From Leucothrix mucor DSM 2157 (GTDB taxonomy: Bacteria; Pseudomonadota; Gammaproteobacteria; Thiotrichales; Thiotrichaceae): DNA of 64,000 nt. The position numbers and the translations under genes are program-made. This document shows positions 9,012-19,659 of this stretch, one piece after another. The notes under the pieces were generated by a model. It did no database searches. It saw only the letters and a list, made by a program, of their open reading frames with translations, and had not been told where the DNA came from. Within the stretch, counting starts at the first letter, position 1; each line of letters opens with the position of its first letter. The stretch covers positions 3,120,501 through 3,184,500 of the forward strand of contig NZ_ATTE01000001.1 in NCBI RefSeq assembly GCF_000419525.1, read 5' to 3'.

Positions 9012-9229
9012 TGCGTATGTTTTCTTTAATTATTTTTATATCAAAACACGATACCCCAGATTTGCAGAGGCCTAATAGCTAGCCTGATAAAACCTGCTAT
9101 TTTTCCGAAGGATGGATTTACGACCCACCCAACATCGTCAAAATACAACCGCTGGTTGCTGGCATTCAGCTTTCTAACAACGATCAACGCTAGAATCACG
9201 GACAAGCTGTCTATGACCTTGTACTAATA

Positions 9230-11107
9230 ATGAAAACAATTAAAACATTACTGTTTATTCTAATGCTTTGTGCATTACTGCTGTTAATCACCGTTGCACT
9301 ACTGATTCCAGATCATCGTTACGAACAATTTCTGAACCAGCTTAACAACACAACACATTCCACAACTGAACAGCAAGCTCCTGTGGTTACCCCTAGCGGG
9401 ATAACAAGGCAATCAACACCAGCCATATCACCAGCTACTGCAGCACCGGTAGCCAGCAAGCAGGCACCTACAACAAGAACAGCACCCAAGCCCGTCGCCA
9501 CAGCTAATGTTGAAGTTATTAATGGTATGGACTGGCGCTTACCAAGCTATGCTAAACGTAATCGGCTCGGAGGTTTAGCCTCAGAAACTCGTGGTGACGA
9601 CGACTATATTGCAGCTGATTTTCACATTGTCCGCTGGGACAAAACCAATCCCGCGCCAGGCGTTTATAACTTTGATGAACTGGAAAGTGCCATTAGAGAC
9701 CGCCCCGCCCAACAAATTGTGTTGCGTCTAGAAACTTATTCAAAATGTGAAACGCCAGACTGGGCGCTTAGCCAACTACGCCACACTAAAGCTGGCACTC
9801 TGATTTTCTGGGACTCCCAATACCTCAAGCTACTCACGCCATACATTAAAGAATTTGCGAAACGGTTTGCTGGAAAGGCACAGGTCGTTGGTGTGCAATT
9901 GGGAATTGGTGATGGTGAGTACCGCGGCGACTGTCGTAACTTCGCACTTAAAGATGGCTGGGGCGAATTTAATATGTCCCCTACCCAACTAAGCGAAGCA
10001 CAAAATAACTTTGGGCTAACTCCACAAATATTAGAAACGTCTACCAAGCGCATTGTTGATGTTTATGCAGCGGCTTTTGCGAGAAACGTTTGGAAGCTCG
10101 CTTTTAACAACGTTGACCAGTTTTCATGGGAAGCAATTGCCGACCCTTACAATCAAAAGATTCCGGAAATTGCCCGCTATGTATTAGAAAAGGGTCTCGG
10201 TAATCGTGACGGCCAAGTTGAGCACTGGATGCGTTACATACAACAGGTGTATGGCATGCAGGTCACTCCAGCCAACAATGGTACTTGCTCGCTAGATATG
10301 GATGAGCGCGTTGCTGACCGCTTCGCAGGACGCTACTGGGGAACTGAAAATGAGTTCTATGGGGATTTGGATTATGTCCGTGCAGAGCATGGTAGCTATC
10401 AGAATCAGTCATATCGGTTTTTTGTAAGCTCATTAAGGGCACTACAGATGCGCCGCAACTACTCTCTACTGTTTGCTCGTGGCATGAAAAAGCTTGATGA
10501 TCCTGTTTATAAAACGCAGGATTTTTTGCACTATTTAGATAAAACCATGGGTAAGCAACACGCTAACACACCAGATGCCTTTATCTTGCTGGGTGAGCGT
10601 TATGTCGCTGATTATCGCTTGCCAGAATACCCACAACGCGCCGAGTGCCGCACTCAAGATCGTGTTTCTTTCCGCTCCTTTGGGCGTTGGATTACCGAAA
10701 CCAGCGATAGCCAACCTGCTGTGAAAATTCGTATGCCAGCTTCTGATAAATACTGGGGACAAGGCTTTTACTTGCCTACAGGAATTGATTATGAGTATGC
10801 CGCACGGGCATCCAAGCGCTTTACATTTAACTTAAACGATGAGCTGATCAAAGCTCGCTGCTTGAGTGGCTGCTCTGTTCAAGTCAAACTAAGCTACAAG
10901 GATGATAATCAAACCAAATTATGGCTTAGCAGCGCAGCTGGCAACACGGGAGCACTAGTGACCAAAGGGGATGGCAAGATTAAAACAGCCACCTTCGAGC
11001 TCAACACAACCTTCAACAATCAGCTACAAGGAAAGGACCTGATTGTGCAAACGGATGGCAATCCACTGAGCTTAATGATGCTGCGAATCAATTTTCTCAA
11101 CCCTTGA
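9230..11107 (+). CDS. Membrane-anchored glycoside-hydrolase-like protein of unknown specificity
   Basis: A 625-residue protein with an N-terminal signal anchor (residues 4-26, very hydrophobic) and a Thr/Pro/Ala-rich linker (about 40-92). A domain follows whose text resembles TIM-barrel glycosidases: FHIVRWDKTNPAPGVYNFDE at about 131-150 is like the opening strands of beta-galactosidase-like barrels, and GVQLGIGDGEYRGD (about 221-234) places a candidate acid/base Glu at 230. The C-terminal 150 residues look like a beta-rich carbohydrate-binding module. I do not recognise the exact family. Its position between an O-antigen ligase family gene and a Wzz/BY-kinase suggests trimming or degrading the exported polysaccharide. 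No strong ribosome binding site is seen before ATG 9230. Confidence 0.6.
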   Translation: MKTIKTLLFILMLCALLLLITVALLIPDHRYEQFLNQLNNTTHSTTEQQAPVVTPSGITRQSTPAISPATAAPVASKQAPTTRTAPKPVATANVEVINGMDWRLPSYAKRNRLGGLASETRGDDDYIAADFHIVRWDKTNPAPGVYNFDELESAIRDRPAQQIVLRLETYSKCETPDWALSQLRHTKAGTLIFWDSQYLKLLTPYIKEFAKRFAGKAQVVGVQLGIGDGEYRGDCRNFALKDGWGEFNMSPTQLSEAQNNFGLTPQILETSTKRIVDVYAAAFARNVWKLAFNNVDQFSWEAIADPYNQKIPEIARYVLEKGLGNRDGQVEHWMRYIQQVYGMQVTPANNGTCSLDMDERVADRFAGRYWGTENEFYGDLDYVRAEHGSYQNQSYRFFVSSLRALQMRRNYSLLFARGMKKLDDPVYKTQDFLHYLDKTMGKQHANTPDAFILLGERYVADYRLPEYPQRAECRTQDRVSFRSFGRWITETSDSQPAVKIRMPASDKYWGQGFYLPTGIDYEYAARASKRFTFNLNDELIKARCLSGCSVQVKLSYKDDNQTKLWLSSAAGNTGALVTKGDGKIKTATFELNTTFNNQLQGKDLIVQTDGNPLSLMMLRINFLNP

Positions 11108-11286
11108 TCAGAAGGATTGAGCACTCGCTACCCATTCATCAAGAAATCGTTTACGTACACAGTCGTTGCTCTTAACATTGTAAATATATTATTCCAATAA
11201 TTCGCATAAGACGAACTTTAGCCACATACCATACCCCTCGGCCGAAGAACGTTAACGAGAAGATAATAAAGAATTAGGATCACATC

Positions 11287-13539
11287 ATGTCAAGAGTCCC
11301 GGCGGTACACCAGCGGGCAGGGGCGCAGAATATCGCGCCCGTAACTGCCCCTCACATACAGGCTATGCAGCCACCGCAGGAGAAAGAACTCTCCTTGCGT
11401 GATATTTTTGCGATTCTAGCCCGCCGCAAATGGACAATACTGTTCACAACATTATTCACACTGCTGTTTGCCTTGCTATTTACCTTCTCCACCAAGCCTA
11501 GCTATGTTGCTCATGCGACAATCCAGATTGAGCGTGAAGGCCCGCAAGTTGTTAGCTTTGGGCAAACTGAAGCCAGAACAACCAGTGTTGACTCGCTGCA
11601 AGACCCTTTCTTCCGTACTCGTTATGAGATGCTGAAGAGCCGTGTGCTGGCAGAAAAAGTCATCGCACAAGAGAACTTGGAACAAAGCCTGAGAACGGCT
11701 GGCGAACCACCAGAAAGCATGGCCGGATTCTTCAAATTATTCTCATTACCAGACTTTTCAAAGCTGACCAAAACAGATTCCTCTGCGAGCTCTGCACCAC
11801 CACGTCAGGAAGATATTACTGAGATTTTTGGTAAGCATCTGCAAATCCAACCGATTGATGGCACGCATCTTGTAAAAATATTCTACGAGGGAAGCTCTCC
11901 GAGTGAATCACAGCGCGCAGTTAATAGCGTTATCAATAACTTCATTCAACTGCAGATTGATACCAAAAGTGAAACCGGCGAATATGCCAAAGAGTTCCTG
12001 AGCCGCGAGCTAGAGAAAGCCCGCCAAAGCCTGCAAGACTCTGAGCAACGATTGGTTGATTACTCCAACAAGAACGGCATTCTAAGCATTGATACGGGCC
12101 AAAGCCGCTATGTTAGAAAGTTGAATGACCTGAGCTCAGCACTTGTACAAGCCGAAATACGCCGCACTGCTGCAGAAAGTATGTACCGTGAAATGCAAAA
12201 CACTGGTTCCGTATCAACTGTACTAAATAATCAGGTCGTTATTAGCCTGAAAGGCCGTTTGGTTGCACTGGAAGGCGAGTATCAGGAAAAGCTTAAGCTG
12301 TTCAAACCTGGTTATCCCGATATGCAGCGCCTACAGCAACAAGTGAATGATACGCGCGCCAAGCTACAAACGGAGATGAACACCATCAGAGGCTCGCTAG
12401 AATCTGACTTTGAGTCTGCTCGTCGTCAGGAGCGTAAACTGCGTTCCGAGCTGGCTGGATTTAATAAAGAGCTTTACTCGCTGCAAGGCAATAGCATCAA
12501 CTACAACACCCTAAAGCGTGAAGTAGACTCCAGTGGTAAGCTCTACAATGGCTTGCTGGAGCGTCTGGAAGAAGTTGAAGTGGCAGCATCAGCCAACTCA
12601 AATACCAGCAATATCAGCATTATTGACCCTGCTCGTGAGCCATTCAAAAAATACCGTCCAAATCCAAAGTTGAATATTTTGGTTGGGACTTTAGGCGGAG
12701 TATTGCTGGGCCTTGGTTTTGCATTCCTACGTGACTCGCTTGATCAGTCGATTAAGACTCCAGATGACTTGCACAAATTTACCGGCATCTCAGTACTGGG
12801 CATGATTCCTCGCCCACAACGTGCGGTAAAGCGCAACCTGGCCCTAGCTTGTAAAACAGCGCCCAATAGTCAGTTCGCCGAAGCTTATCGAGTGTTTGCT
12901 GCAAATATGCGCTTCCAAAGCGACCAAGGTGAAGATCAGGTGTTACTGATTACCAGCGCCATGGAAGAAGAAGGCAAAAGTACTACTGCCTGCAACTTGG
13001 CTTGTGCCTATGCTCAGATGGGTATGCGTGTGCTATTGATTGATGCCGATCTACGCCATCCAACAATCCACACTAAAATCGGCATTCCAAACGATGTAGG
13101 CCTAACCGATTATCTTGGCAATGAAACCGACCTGATTGGTATCACCAAGACGATTAAAGCGATTCCAAATCTGTACGTCATTACTGCCGGTGGCTTTGAT
13201 GATGACCCAATGCGCATGTTGAGTAGTGAAAAAATGGCCTACTTGGTCTCACAAGCTTCGCAACGCTTTGATTTTGTGATTATTGACTCGGCGCCAGCAT
13301 CAGGGCTTGCAGAGACACTAGTATTGTCCTCACTAGCGACTCGCACACTGATCGTAACCAATGAAAACAATATGAAGACACAGTCCGCCCGAATTAAGCG
13401 CACAGTGGAATCATTAAGCCGGATTAAGCAGAACGTAACAGGCTTTTTATTGGTTAATGCTAAAATAGCACCACAGGATCGCAAGTATCACCAAAAATCA
13501 CGTCGCCGCAATAGCCAAAAGCTACTACGAGAAGCTTGA
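11287..13539 (+). CDS. Polysaccharide co-polymerase with C-terminal BY-kinase domain (Wzz/Wzc type)
   Basis: Controls chain length and export of exopolysaccharide. The 750-residue protein has an N-terminal Wzz region with a transmembrane helix at about 48-68, a long periplasmic coiled-coil region (about 190-430), and a second helix at about 462-484 preceded by the Pro-rich motif KKYRPNPK. The cytoplasmic kinase domain follows: Walker A EEEGKSTT near 559-566, Walker A' LLIDADLRHP near 584, and Walker B FVIIDSAPA near 660. The C-terminal tail is basic and has a single Tyr, not the usual Tyr cluster. AGGAT at 11276-11280 precedes the ATG. Confidence 0.9.
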   Translation: MSRVPAVHQRAGAQNIAPVTAPHIQAMQPPQEKELSLRDIFAILARRKWTILFTTLFTLLFALLFTFSTKPSYVAHATIQIEREGPQVVSFGQTEARTTSVDSLQDPFFRTRYEMLKSRVLAEKVIAQENLEQSLRTAGEPPESMAGFFKLFSLPDFSKLTKTDSSASSAPPRQEDITEIFGKHLQIQPIDGTHLVKIFYEGSSPSESQRAVNSVINNFIQLQIDTKSETGEYAKEFLSRELEKARQSLQDSEQRLVDYSNKNGILSIDTGQSRYVRKLNDLSSALVQAEIRRTAAESMYREMQNTGSVSTVLNNQVVISLKGRLVALEGEYQEKLKLFKPGYPDMQRLQQQVNDTRAKLQTEMNTIRGSLESDFESARRQERKLRSELAGFNKELYSLQGNSINYNTLKREVDSSGKLYNGLLERLEEVEVAASANSNTSNISIIDPAREPFKKYRPNPKLNILVGTLGGVLLGLGFAFLRDSLDQSIKTPDDLHKFTGISVLGMIPRPQRAVKRNLALACKTAPNSQFAEAYRVFAANMRFQSDQGEDQVLLITSAMEEEGKSTTACNLACAYAQMGMRVLLIDADLRHPTIHTKIGIPNDVGLTDYLGNETDLIGITKTIKAIPNLYVITAGGFDDDPMRMLSSEKMAYLVSQASQRFDFVIIDSAPASGLAETLVLSSLATRTLIVTNENNMKTQSARIKRTVESLSRIKQNVTGFLLVNAKIAPQDRKYHQKSRRRNSQKLLREA

Positions 13540-13633
13540 TTAAAATAAAGTATGGTCGCTGCGCTGGTTAATCAGCGCGCGTTCTGCTCTAATTATCTTT
13601 TCTACCGATCAGGATAGGCAAGGTTGCGTTTGC

Positions 13634-14182
13634 ATGAAATTTAAATGGATTTTCTGGACACTGGTTATAGCAGCTATCGTGTTCTTTTCTGTCGTTTACT
13701 TCGGCATTAAGTACAACTGGGTTAATCAGGCTGCTCCCAAGTATCCAACTTCTGACTTCGTCAAACAAACAGATGCCACCGGCACCCTCCCCTTGGGGGT
13801 TCCCACGATCGAAAATGACGGCCAGGCAACAACCACAGCACCCAACTCAGGCAATGGCGTTAAGCCAGAGTTACTGGATGAGGAGCCTGTTGCCATAGAC
13901 TCTCAAATATTAGGCTCTGCTTCTCTCAACATCGAACAGATTGTTGATCAGTGTCATAGCATTGCCACTAATGTCGGCATTCCTGCTGAGCAATTCGATC
14001 AAGCTGTTTTGGAGTGTATTGAGCGCAACAGTAATCACCTGAATGATGACGCGCCTGAAGCTCTAAGTGAACGTGAAATATTGATTAGAGAGCAATGCGA
14101 TCTGGCGATCACACAGAAAGAACTTCTGTCAGAAGAGGAAGTAAAAATGTTGGTCGATGAGTGTGTGGCTTCAATGCAATAA
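13634..14182 (+). CDS. Unknown single-helix membrane protein with two C-x20/21-C modules
   Basis: I do not recognise this 182-residue protein. It has one N-terminal transmembrane helix (about 7-25), a Pro/Thr-rich linker, and two similar helical segments each bounded by cysteines: C107 to C128 and C155 to C177. Both segments read Q-C, then a short helix, an acidic turn, and a second Cys followed by a hydrophobic residue. The same pattern is present once in the unrelated-looking protein at 44054-44416. If exported, each pair could form a disulfide. It follows the Wzz/BY-kinase by 94 bp on the same strand, so an envelope or polysaccharide role is possible but unproven. Confidence 0.7.
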   Translation: MKFKWIFWTLVIAAIVFFSVVYFGIKYNWVNQAAPKYPTSDFVKQTDATGTLPLGVPTIENDGQATTTAPNSGNGVKPELLDEEPVAIDSQILGSASLNIEQIVDQCHSIATNVGIPAEQFDQAVLECIERNSNHLNDDAPEALSEREILIREQCDLAITQKELLSEEEVKMLVDECVASMQ

Positions 14183-14219
14183 GCTGAAGCCGCTCATGAG
14201 GTGAATACTAACCTAACTA

Positions 14220-14576
14220 CTACTGCTTAAGTAGCTTCAGTATTTCTTCCAGCTCAGTAATGTACTGACGAATCAACTGCTTAGACTTGGTTGTATCATC
14301 TTCAGCTTCTTCACCGCTCAACTTAAGACGCGCACCACTAATGGTATAGCCATGCTCATACAGCAAACTGCGAATCTGCCTAATTAACAACACATCTTGG
14401 CGCTGATAATACCGGCGATTTCCGCGACGCTTCATTGGGTTCAGGTTTGGAAATTCCTGCTCCCAATAACGAAGCACGTGCGACTTTACGCCGCACAACT
14501 CGCTTACTTCACCTATCGTGAAATAGCGCTTCCCCGGTATTGGGGGAAGCTCCTGATTATTCGACGGTTCCAGCAT
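14220..14576 (-). CDS. MerR-family transcriptional regulator
   Basis: A 118-residue protein with a MerR helix-turn-helix at the N-terminus: [20 protein letters not shown], then [20 protein letters not shown], followed by a short coiled-coil dimerisation helix. The C-terminus lacks the cysteines of metal-sensing MerR proteins. Its start lies inside the 3' end of ihfA with a 20-bp overlap, so the two are translationally linked. A MerR-like gene directly after ihfA is a common gammaproteobacterial arrangement; its target is not known to me. Confidence 0.88.
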   Translation of the reverse strand: MLEPSNNQELPPIPGKRYFTIGEVSELCGVKSHVLRYWEQEFPNLNPMKRRGNRRYYQRQDVLLIRQIRSLLYEHGYTISGARLKLSGEEAEDDTTKSKQLIRQYITELEEILKLLKQ

Positions 14577-14856
14577 AGTGTTCTACCCGCTGTTTCAGTT
14601 TTTGTCCGGGGCGGAAAGTTACCACCCGTCGCGCACTTACAGGGATTGCTTCGCCAGACTTAGGGTTTCTCCCAGGACGTTGATTCTTGTCCCGCAGAGT
14701 GAAATTACCAAAACCTGATAATTTCACACCTTCACCGCGCTCTAAAGCACCACGCACTTCCTCAAAAAACATCTCGACGAGCTCCTTGGCTTCACGCTTG
14801 TTTAAACCAAGTTCATCAAATAAATGTTCGACCATTTCTGCTTTGGTCAATGTCAT
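14557..14856 (-). CDS. ihfA: Integration host factor subunit alpha
   Basis: DNA-bending nucleoid protein that dimerises with IhfB. The 99-residue sequence has the HU/IHF fold: [20 protein letters not shown] at the N-terminus, the GFGNF motif, and the beta-arm tip [10 protein letters not shown] with the intercalating proline. It follows pheT in the conserved pheS-pheT-ihfA order, which supports alpha rather than beta. IHF is the usual helper of sigma-54 promoters, relevant to the 39.3-kb promoter described below. Confidence 0.96.
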   Translation of the reverse strand: MTLTKAEMVEHLFDELGLNKREAKELVEMFFEEVRGALERGEGVKLSGFGNFTLRDKNQRPGRNPKSGEAIPVSARRVVTFRPGQKLKQRVEHYAGTVE

Positions 14857-14911
14857 TACTTTAGCTCCTACACCTACGAGAATTGAGAGTTTTTAGTGGG
14901 CCAATACGCCT

Positions 14912-17296
14912 TCACGAACGAAGTACTGCACCTGTTTGCTTTTCCAGCAATTGCACGATCTCAGCGACATGTGCATTGATGTCCGCATCCTCTAGGGTGC
15001 GTGAAAAGTCTTGGAAAATCAAGCCTAAAGCCAAGCTTTTTTGCCCTGCTTCGACCCCAGGACCTTGATATACATCGAAGATTGCGTGACTCTTAAGCGC
15101 GTCAATTCCCGCCATATCAAGCGTCTGACTAATCGCAGCAGCCGTCACCGACTGATCCAAAATCAAGGCAAGATCCCGACGAATGGATGGGAAGCGAGAC
15201 AGTTTCTGATAAGCCGGCAACGACTTCTTCGAAACGTAATCCAGATCCATCTCAAACAGATACACGTTCTGAGAAATTCCCAACGCTTTTTCAAGGCGCG
15301 GATGCAGGCACCCAACCCAGCCAACAACATGATCATTGTCCAAGATCTGTGCGGACTGACCAGGGTGCAATGCAGGGTGAGCGACTGCTGCGAAGTGATA
15401 CTTCGTTTCAGTAGCTTCAGCCAGCAAACGCTCAACGTGTCCTTTGATATCAAAGAAGTCGACAGCGCGTGCTTTAGTATCCCAGTTCTCAGGATTCAAG
15501 GTACCTGTAATGACGCCAGCTAACTGCTTGCGCTGCTGAATGCCTGACTCACCATTGACAAAGTTCAGGCCCATCTCGAACAAGCGAACGCGAGTCTGCT
15601 GACGGTTAAGATTCTTAACCAGTGCCGGCAACAACCCAGACCACAGCGTGCTACGCATAATGGCCAACTCTTCTGAAATCGGATTAGCCAAACGAATCTG
15701 CTGGTGTGCAGGATTGAGCATCAATTCCATCTCAGCAGGCACAAAGCTGTAAGTCACCGCTTCGCGATAGCCTTCAGAAACTAGAATACGACGCAACACA
15801 TCTTCACGAACCTGAGTTTCAGGAACGGCGGTAATGCGTGGTGTCATTGGGCGTAGCCGGGATGGAACCTTGTCGTAGCCATAGATACGCGCGACTTCTT
15901 CAACCAAATCCACTTCACGCGCAATATCAAAACGGAATACTGGAGGTACTACTGACCACTCTGCATCCGAAACCTCAACCACACAACCTAGGCGCGTTAA
16001 AATATCGGTTACACGCTCAGCATCGACCTCAATGCCTAGGTGACGCAGGATGTCGGACTTTTTCAGAGTAATTGCAGAGCGCGTTAACAACTCTGGGTTA
16101 CTAATCACATCGTTAACCGGCCCAACGTCACCACCACAAATCTCAACGATTAACTGTGTTGCGCGCTGCAAAGCCTTAACTTGCAAGTCTGGCGACACAC
16201 CACGCTCAAAGCGATGTGATGAGTCAGTATGCAAACCATAAGTACGCGACTTGCCCATAATTTTCTCAGGCACAAAATACGCGCTTTCTAAGAAGATATG
16301 CTTGGTATCATCGGTGACAGAGCTTAGCTCTCCACCCATAATTCCGGCCAGTGCCAATGCTTTTTCCTGATCCGCAATAACCAACGTATCTTCACGTAGA
16401 CTTACATCACGACCATCAAGCAATTTCAGTGGCTCACCGGCTTTACCCTGACGCAGCTGAATACCACCGGATAACTTATCCAGATCAAAACCATGCATTG
16501 GCTGACCTAATTCCAGCAATACATAGTTAGTCACATCAACGACCGGGCCAAGACTACGAATATCCGCACGACGCAAACGCTCAACCATCCACAATGGCGT
16601 TTCCGCTTTTACATTGAGGTTGCGAATAATACGTCCGGCATAGCGCTGGCAACCTTCAGTGGATTGAATCTCTACCGGAAAGGCCTCATCCAATGACTCG
16701 GTAACATCAACGATCTCAGGCTCGGTAACTTCTGCCTGAGTCAATACACCAACTTCACGAGCGATACCAATCATGCTCAAGCAATCTGCGCGATTAGGCG
16801 TAGCGTCCAATTCCAGCACGACATCATCTAACATCAGATAGTCACGAACATCCGTACCGACTGGCGCATCTGCTGCAAACTCGTACAAACCATCAGAGCT
16901 ATCAGCTAAACCAAGCTCACTGGCAGAACACAACATGCCATGAGAAGGTACACCACGTAGCTTTGACTTCTTAATTTTAAAACTACCCTCACTATCGCCT
17001 AAAACCGCACCAATCATTGCCAGAGGCGCTTTTAAGCCTGCGCGGGCATTGGGTGCACCACAGACAATCTGAAGCATTTCTTCGCCACCACAGTCAACCT
17101 GACAAATCTGCAACTTGTCAGCATCCGGATGCTTTTCTGCACTAATAATCTGACCGACAACCACATTGGTAAATGGATTAGCCACCGGCTCAATACCATC
17201 TAACTCAACACCGGCCATGGTAAGCTTGCTACCAATTTCAGCGGCATCAATTGCGGGGTTAACCCATTCGCGTAGCCACTTTTCACTGACTTTCAT
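14912..17296 (-). CDS. pheT: Phenylalanyl-tRNA synthetase beta subunit
   Basis: Large subunit of the (alpha-beta)2 PheRS that charges tRNA-Phe. The 794-residue length matches E. coli (795). Visible parts are the N-terminal EMAP/tRNA-binding domain (PFTNVVVGQI, then HPDADKLQICQVDCGG), the B3/B4 editing domain, the B5 domain, and the C-terminal ferredoxin-like anticodon-binding domain (KLSRFPSIRRDLALILD). The gene is 12 bases after pheS. Confidence 0.97.
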   Translation of the reverse strand: MKVSEKWLREWVNPAIDAAEIGSKLTMAGVELDGIEPVANPFTNVVVGQIISAEKHPDADKLQICQVDCGGEEMLQIVCGAPNARAGLKAPLAMIGAVLGDSEGSFKIKKSKLRGVPSHGMLCSASELGLADSSDGLYEFAADAPVGTDVRDYLMLDDVVLELDATPNRADCLSMIGIAREVGVLTQAEVTEPEIVDVTESLDEAFPVEIQSTEGCQRYAGRIIRNLNVKAETPLWMVERLRRADIRSLGPVVDVTNYVLLELGQPMHGFDLDKLSGGIQLRQGKAGEPLKLLDGRDVSLREDTLVIADQEKALALAGIMGGELSSVTDDTKHIFLESAYFVPEKIMGKSRTYGLHTDSSHRFERGVSPDLQVKALQRATQLIVEICGGDVGPVNDVISNPELLTRSAITLKKSDILRHLGIEVDAERVTDILTRLGCVVEVSDAEWSVVPPVFRFDIAREVDLVEEVARIYGYDKVPSRLRPMTPRITAVPETQVREDVLRRILVSEGYREAVTYSFVPAEMELMLNPAHQQIRLANPISEELAIMRSTLWSGLLPALVKNLNRQQTRVRLFEMGLNFVNGESGIQQRKQLAGVITGTLNPENWDTKARAVDFFDIKGHVERLLAEATETKYHFAAVAHPALHPGQSAQILDNDHVVGWVGCLHPRLEKALGISQNVYLFEMDLDYVSKKSLPAYQKLSRFPSIRRDLALILDQSVTAAAISQTLDMAGIDALKSHAIFDVYQGPGVEAGQKSLALGLIFQDFSRTLEDADINAHVAEIVQLLEKQTGAVLRS

Positions 17297-17308
17297 TCGT
17301 TTATCCCC

Positions 17309-18407
<1,099 letters not shown>

Positions 18408-18430
18408 CAGTTTGACTCGATACTATTGAA

Positions 18431-18790
18431 TCAAGCAGCTAGGGCGGCTTTAGCCTGCTCTGCTACCTTACCAAAGGTATCAATATCATGTACTGCTAGG
18501 TCAGCCAGCATTTTACGGTCTACTTCGATACCAGCTTTGTTGATACCGTTGATTAAGCGACTGTAAGACAGATCAAACATACGTGCTGCCGCATTGATAC
18601 GAACAATCCACAAACGACGGAATTGGCGTTTCTTTTGACGACGGTCACGGTACGCATACTGACCTGCTTTTGTAACTGCCTGAGTTGCGACGCGATATAC
18701 ACGGCTACGTGCGCCGTAATAACCTTTCGCTTTTTTCAGTACTTTTTTGTGCTTTGCACGGGCTGTTACACCCCGTTTTACTCTTGCCAT
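18431..18790 (-). CDS. rplT: 50S ribosomal protein L20
   Basis: Early-assembly protein of the large ribosomal subunit that binds 23S rRNA domain I. The 119-residue sequence is canonical: [20 protein letters not shown] at the start, a long basic helix, and [20 protein letters not shown] in the C-terminal domain. It is 14 bases after rpmI. In E. coli L20 represses rpmI-rplT translation by binding the operon mRNA; a stem-loop before rpmI here may play that part. Confidence 0.98.
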   Translation of the reverse strand: MARVKRGVTARAKHKKVLKKAKGYYGARSRVYRVATQAVTKAGQYAYRDRRQKKRQFRRLWIVRINAAARMFDLSYSRLINGINKAGIEVDRKMLADLAVHDIDTFGKVAEQAKAALAA

Positions 18791-18804
18791 TATCTAGTCT
18801 CCAA

Positions 18805-19002
18805 TTAAGCGTAGGGCATCATTTTACGAACGGAAGGTGTATCGCATGCTTCTACGATATCGCCTGCACGTAGGTGACGCTTACGCTTAGAGCTCTTCTT
18901 GGTCAGAATATGACGTAAATGCGACTGCTTGCACTTGAAAGTGCCATTAGCCTTTTTGCGGAATCGCTTTGCAGCACCGCTGTTAGTTTTGATCTTAGGC
19001 AT
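18805..19002 (-). CDS. rpmI: 50S ribosomal protein L35
   Basis: Small basic ribosomal protein (65 residues), start [20 protein letters not shown] and the conserved [16 protein letters not shown] segment. A clear GGAG lies about eight bases before the ATG. It sits between infC and rplT in the conserved operon. Confidence 0.97.
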   Translation of the reverse strand: MPKIKTNSGAAKRFRKKANGTFKCKQSHLRHILTKKSSKRKRHLRAGDIVEACDTPSVRKMMPYA

Positions 19003-19032
19003 CTTTATCTCCGTTGATAACGGTTAATCAAA

Positions 19033-19064
19033 CACCCCCCAAGAGTGCCCTCCTTGTAGGGGTG
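19033..19064 (-). promoter_or_regulatory. Stem-loop in the infC-rpmI spacer, possible L20 operator or attenuator
   Basis: On the minus strand CACCCC (19064-19059) pairs with GGGGTG (19038-19033), with an inner CAAG/CTTG helix and a loop GAGGGCACT. It is placed just after infC and before the rpmI ribosome binding site. Family knowledge: L20 controls rpmI-rplT from this region in other bacteria. The match to the L20 site was not tested. Confidence 0.4.
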
Positions 19065-19077
19065 CGCAAAAATCGTG

Positions 19078-19608
19078 TTACTGTTTTTCTTTACTGATCG
19101 GGGCCATAACCATGATCATTTGTCGGCCTTCCATTTTCGGGAACTGCTCAACAACGGCGTATTCAGCTAAATCAGCTTCTACGCGCTTCAACATAACCAT
19201 ACCGAGATCACGATGAGCCATTTCACGTCCGCGGAAACGAACCGTTACTTTAGTCTTATCGCCGGCTTCCAGGAATTTCACCATATTACGCAACTTAATG
19301 TTGTAATCGCCGATATCGGTAACAGGACGGAATTTAATTTCCTTAACCTGTGTTTTCTTTTGCTTCTTCTTCGCGGCACCCTTCTTCTTGCTACTTTCGA
19401 ACTTGAACTTTCCAAAGTCCATAATTCGGCAAACAGGGGGCTCTGCATTAGGTACAATTTCTACCAAATCCAATGTTACTGATGCAGCCATGCTCAGCGC
19501 TTCTTCTATCGAAACGACACCTACGTTTTCTCCTTCTGCATCAATCAACCGTACCTCAGGTAAAGTAATTTCCTCATTGACACGGTTCTTTTTCTGGTTG
19601 CGAGCGAT
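19078..19608 (-). CDS. infC: Translation initiation factor IF-3, probable AUC start
   Basis: IF-3 binds the 30S subunit and rejects non-standard start codons. The sequence has the N-domain ([20 protein letters not shown]), the linker, and the C-domain ([19 protein letters not shown], then [13 protein letters not shown]). The frame extends to a TTG at 19623, but that TTG overlaps the ribosome binding site itself. GGAGG at 19621-19617 is followed eight bases later by ATC at 19608-19606, giving a protein that begins (M)[13 protein letters not shown]. Rare AUU/AUC/AUA starts are the known basis of IF-3 autoregulation, so I take AUC as the start. The alternative TTG start would add five residues. 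Confidence 0.93.
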   Translation of the reverse strand: MARNQKKNRVNEEITLPEVRLIDAEGENVGVVSIEEALSMAASVTLDLVEIVPNAEPPVCRIMDFGKFKFESSKKKGAAKKKQKKTQVKEIKFRPVTDIGDYNIKLRNMVKFLEAGDKTKVTVRFRGREMAHRDLGMVMLKRVEADLAEYAVVEQFPKMEGRQMIMVMAPISKEKQ

Positions 19609-19621
19609 ACGCGTACCCTCC
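19606..19621 (-). promoter_or_regulatory. infC ribosome binding site with rare AUC start codon
   Basis: GGAGG at 19621-19617, an 8-base spacer, then ATC at 19608-19606 in the IF-3 frame. No ATG, GTG or TTG lies at proper spacing from this strong ribosome binding site in that frame. Established for E. coli infC: an AUU start makes translation sensitive to IF-3 level. Confidence 0.7.
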
Positions 19622-19659
19622 AAAACATTAAAAAATGGCGGAAACCTTAACTATCAGTT

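Noticed and set aside
15041-15523. 160-codon plus-strand frame antisense to pheT
   Set aside because: It is a shadow of a highly conserved gene on the other strand; composition follows pheT codon structure.
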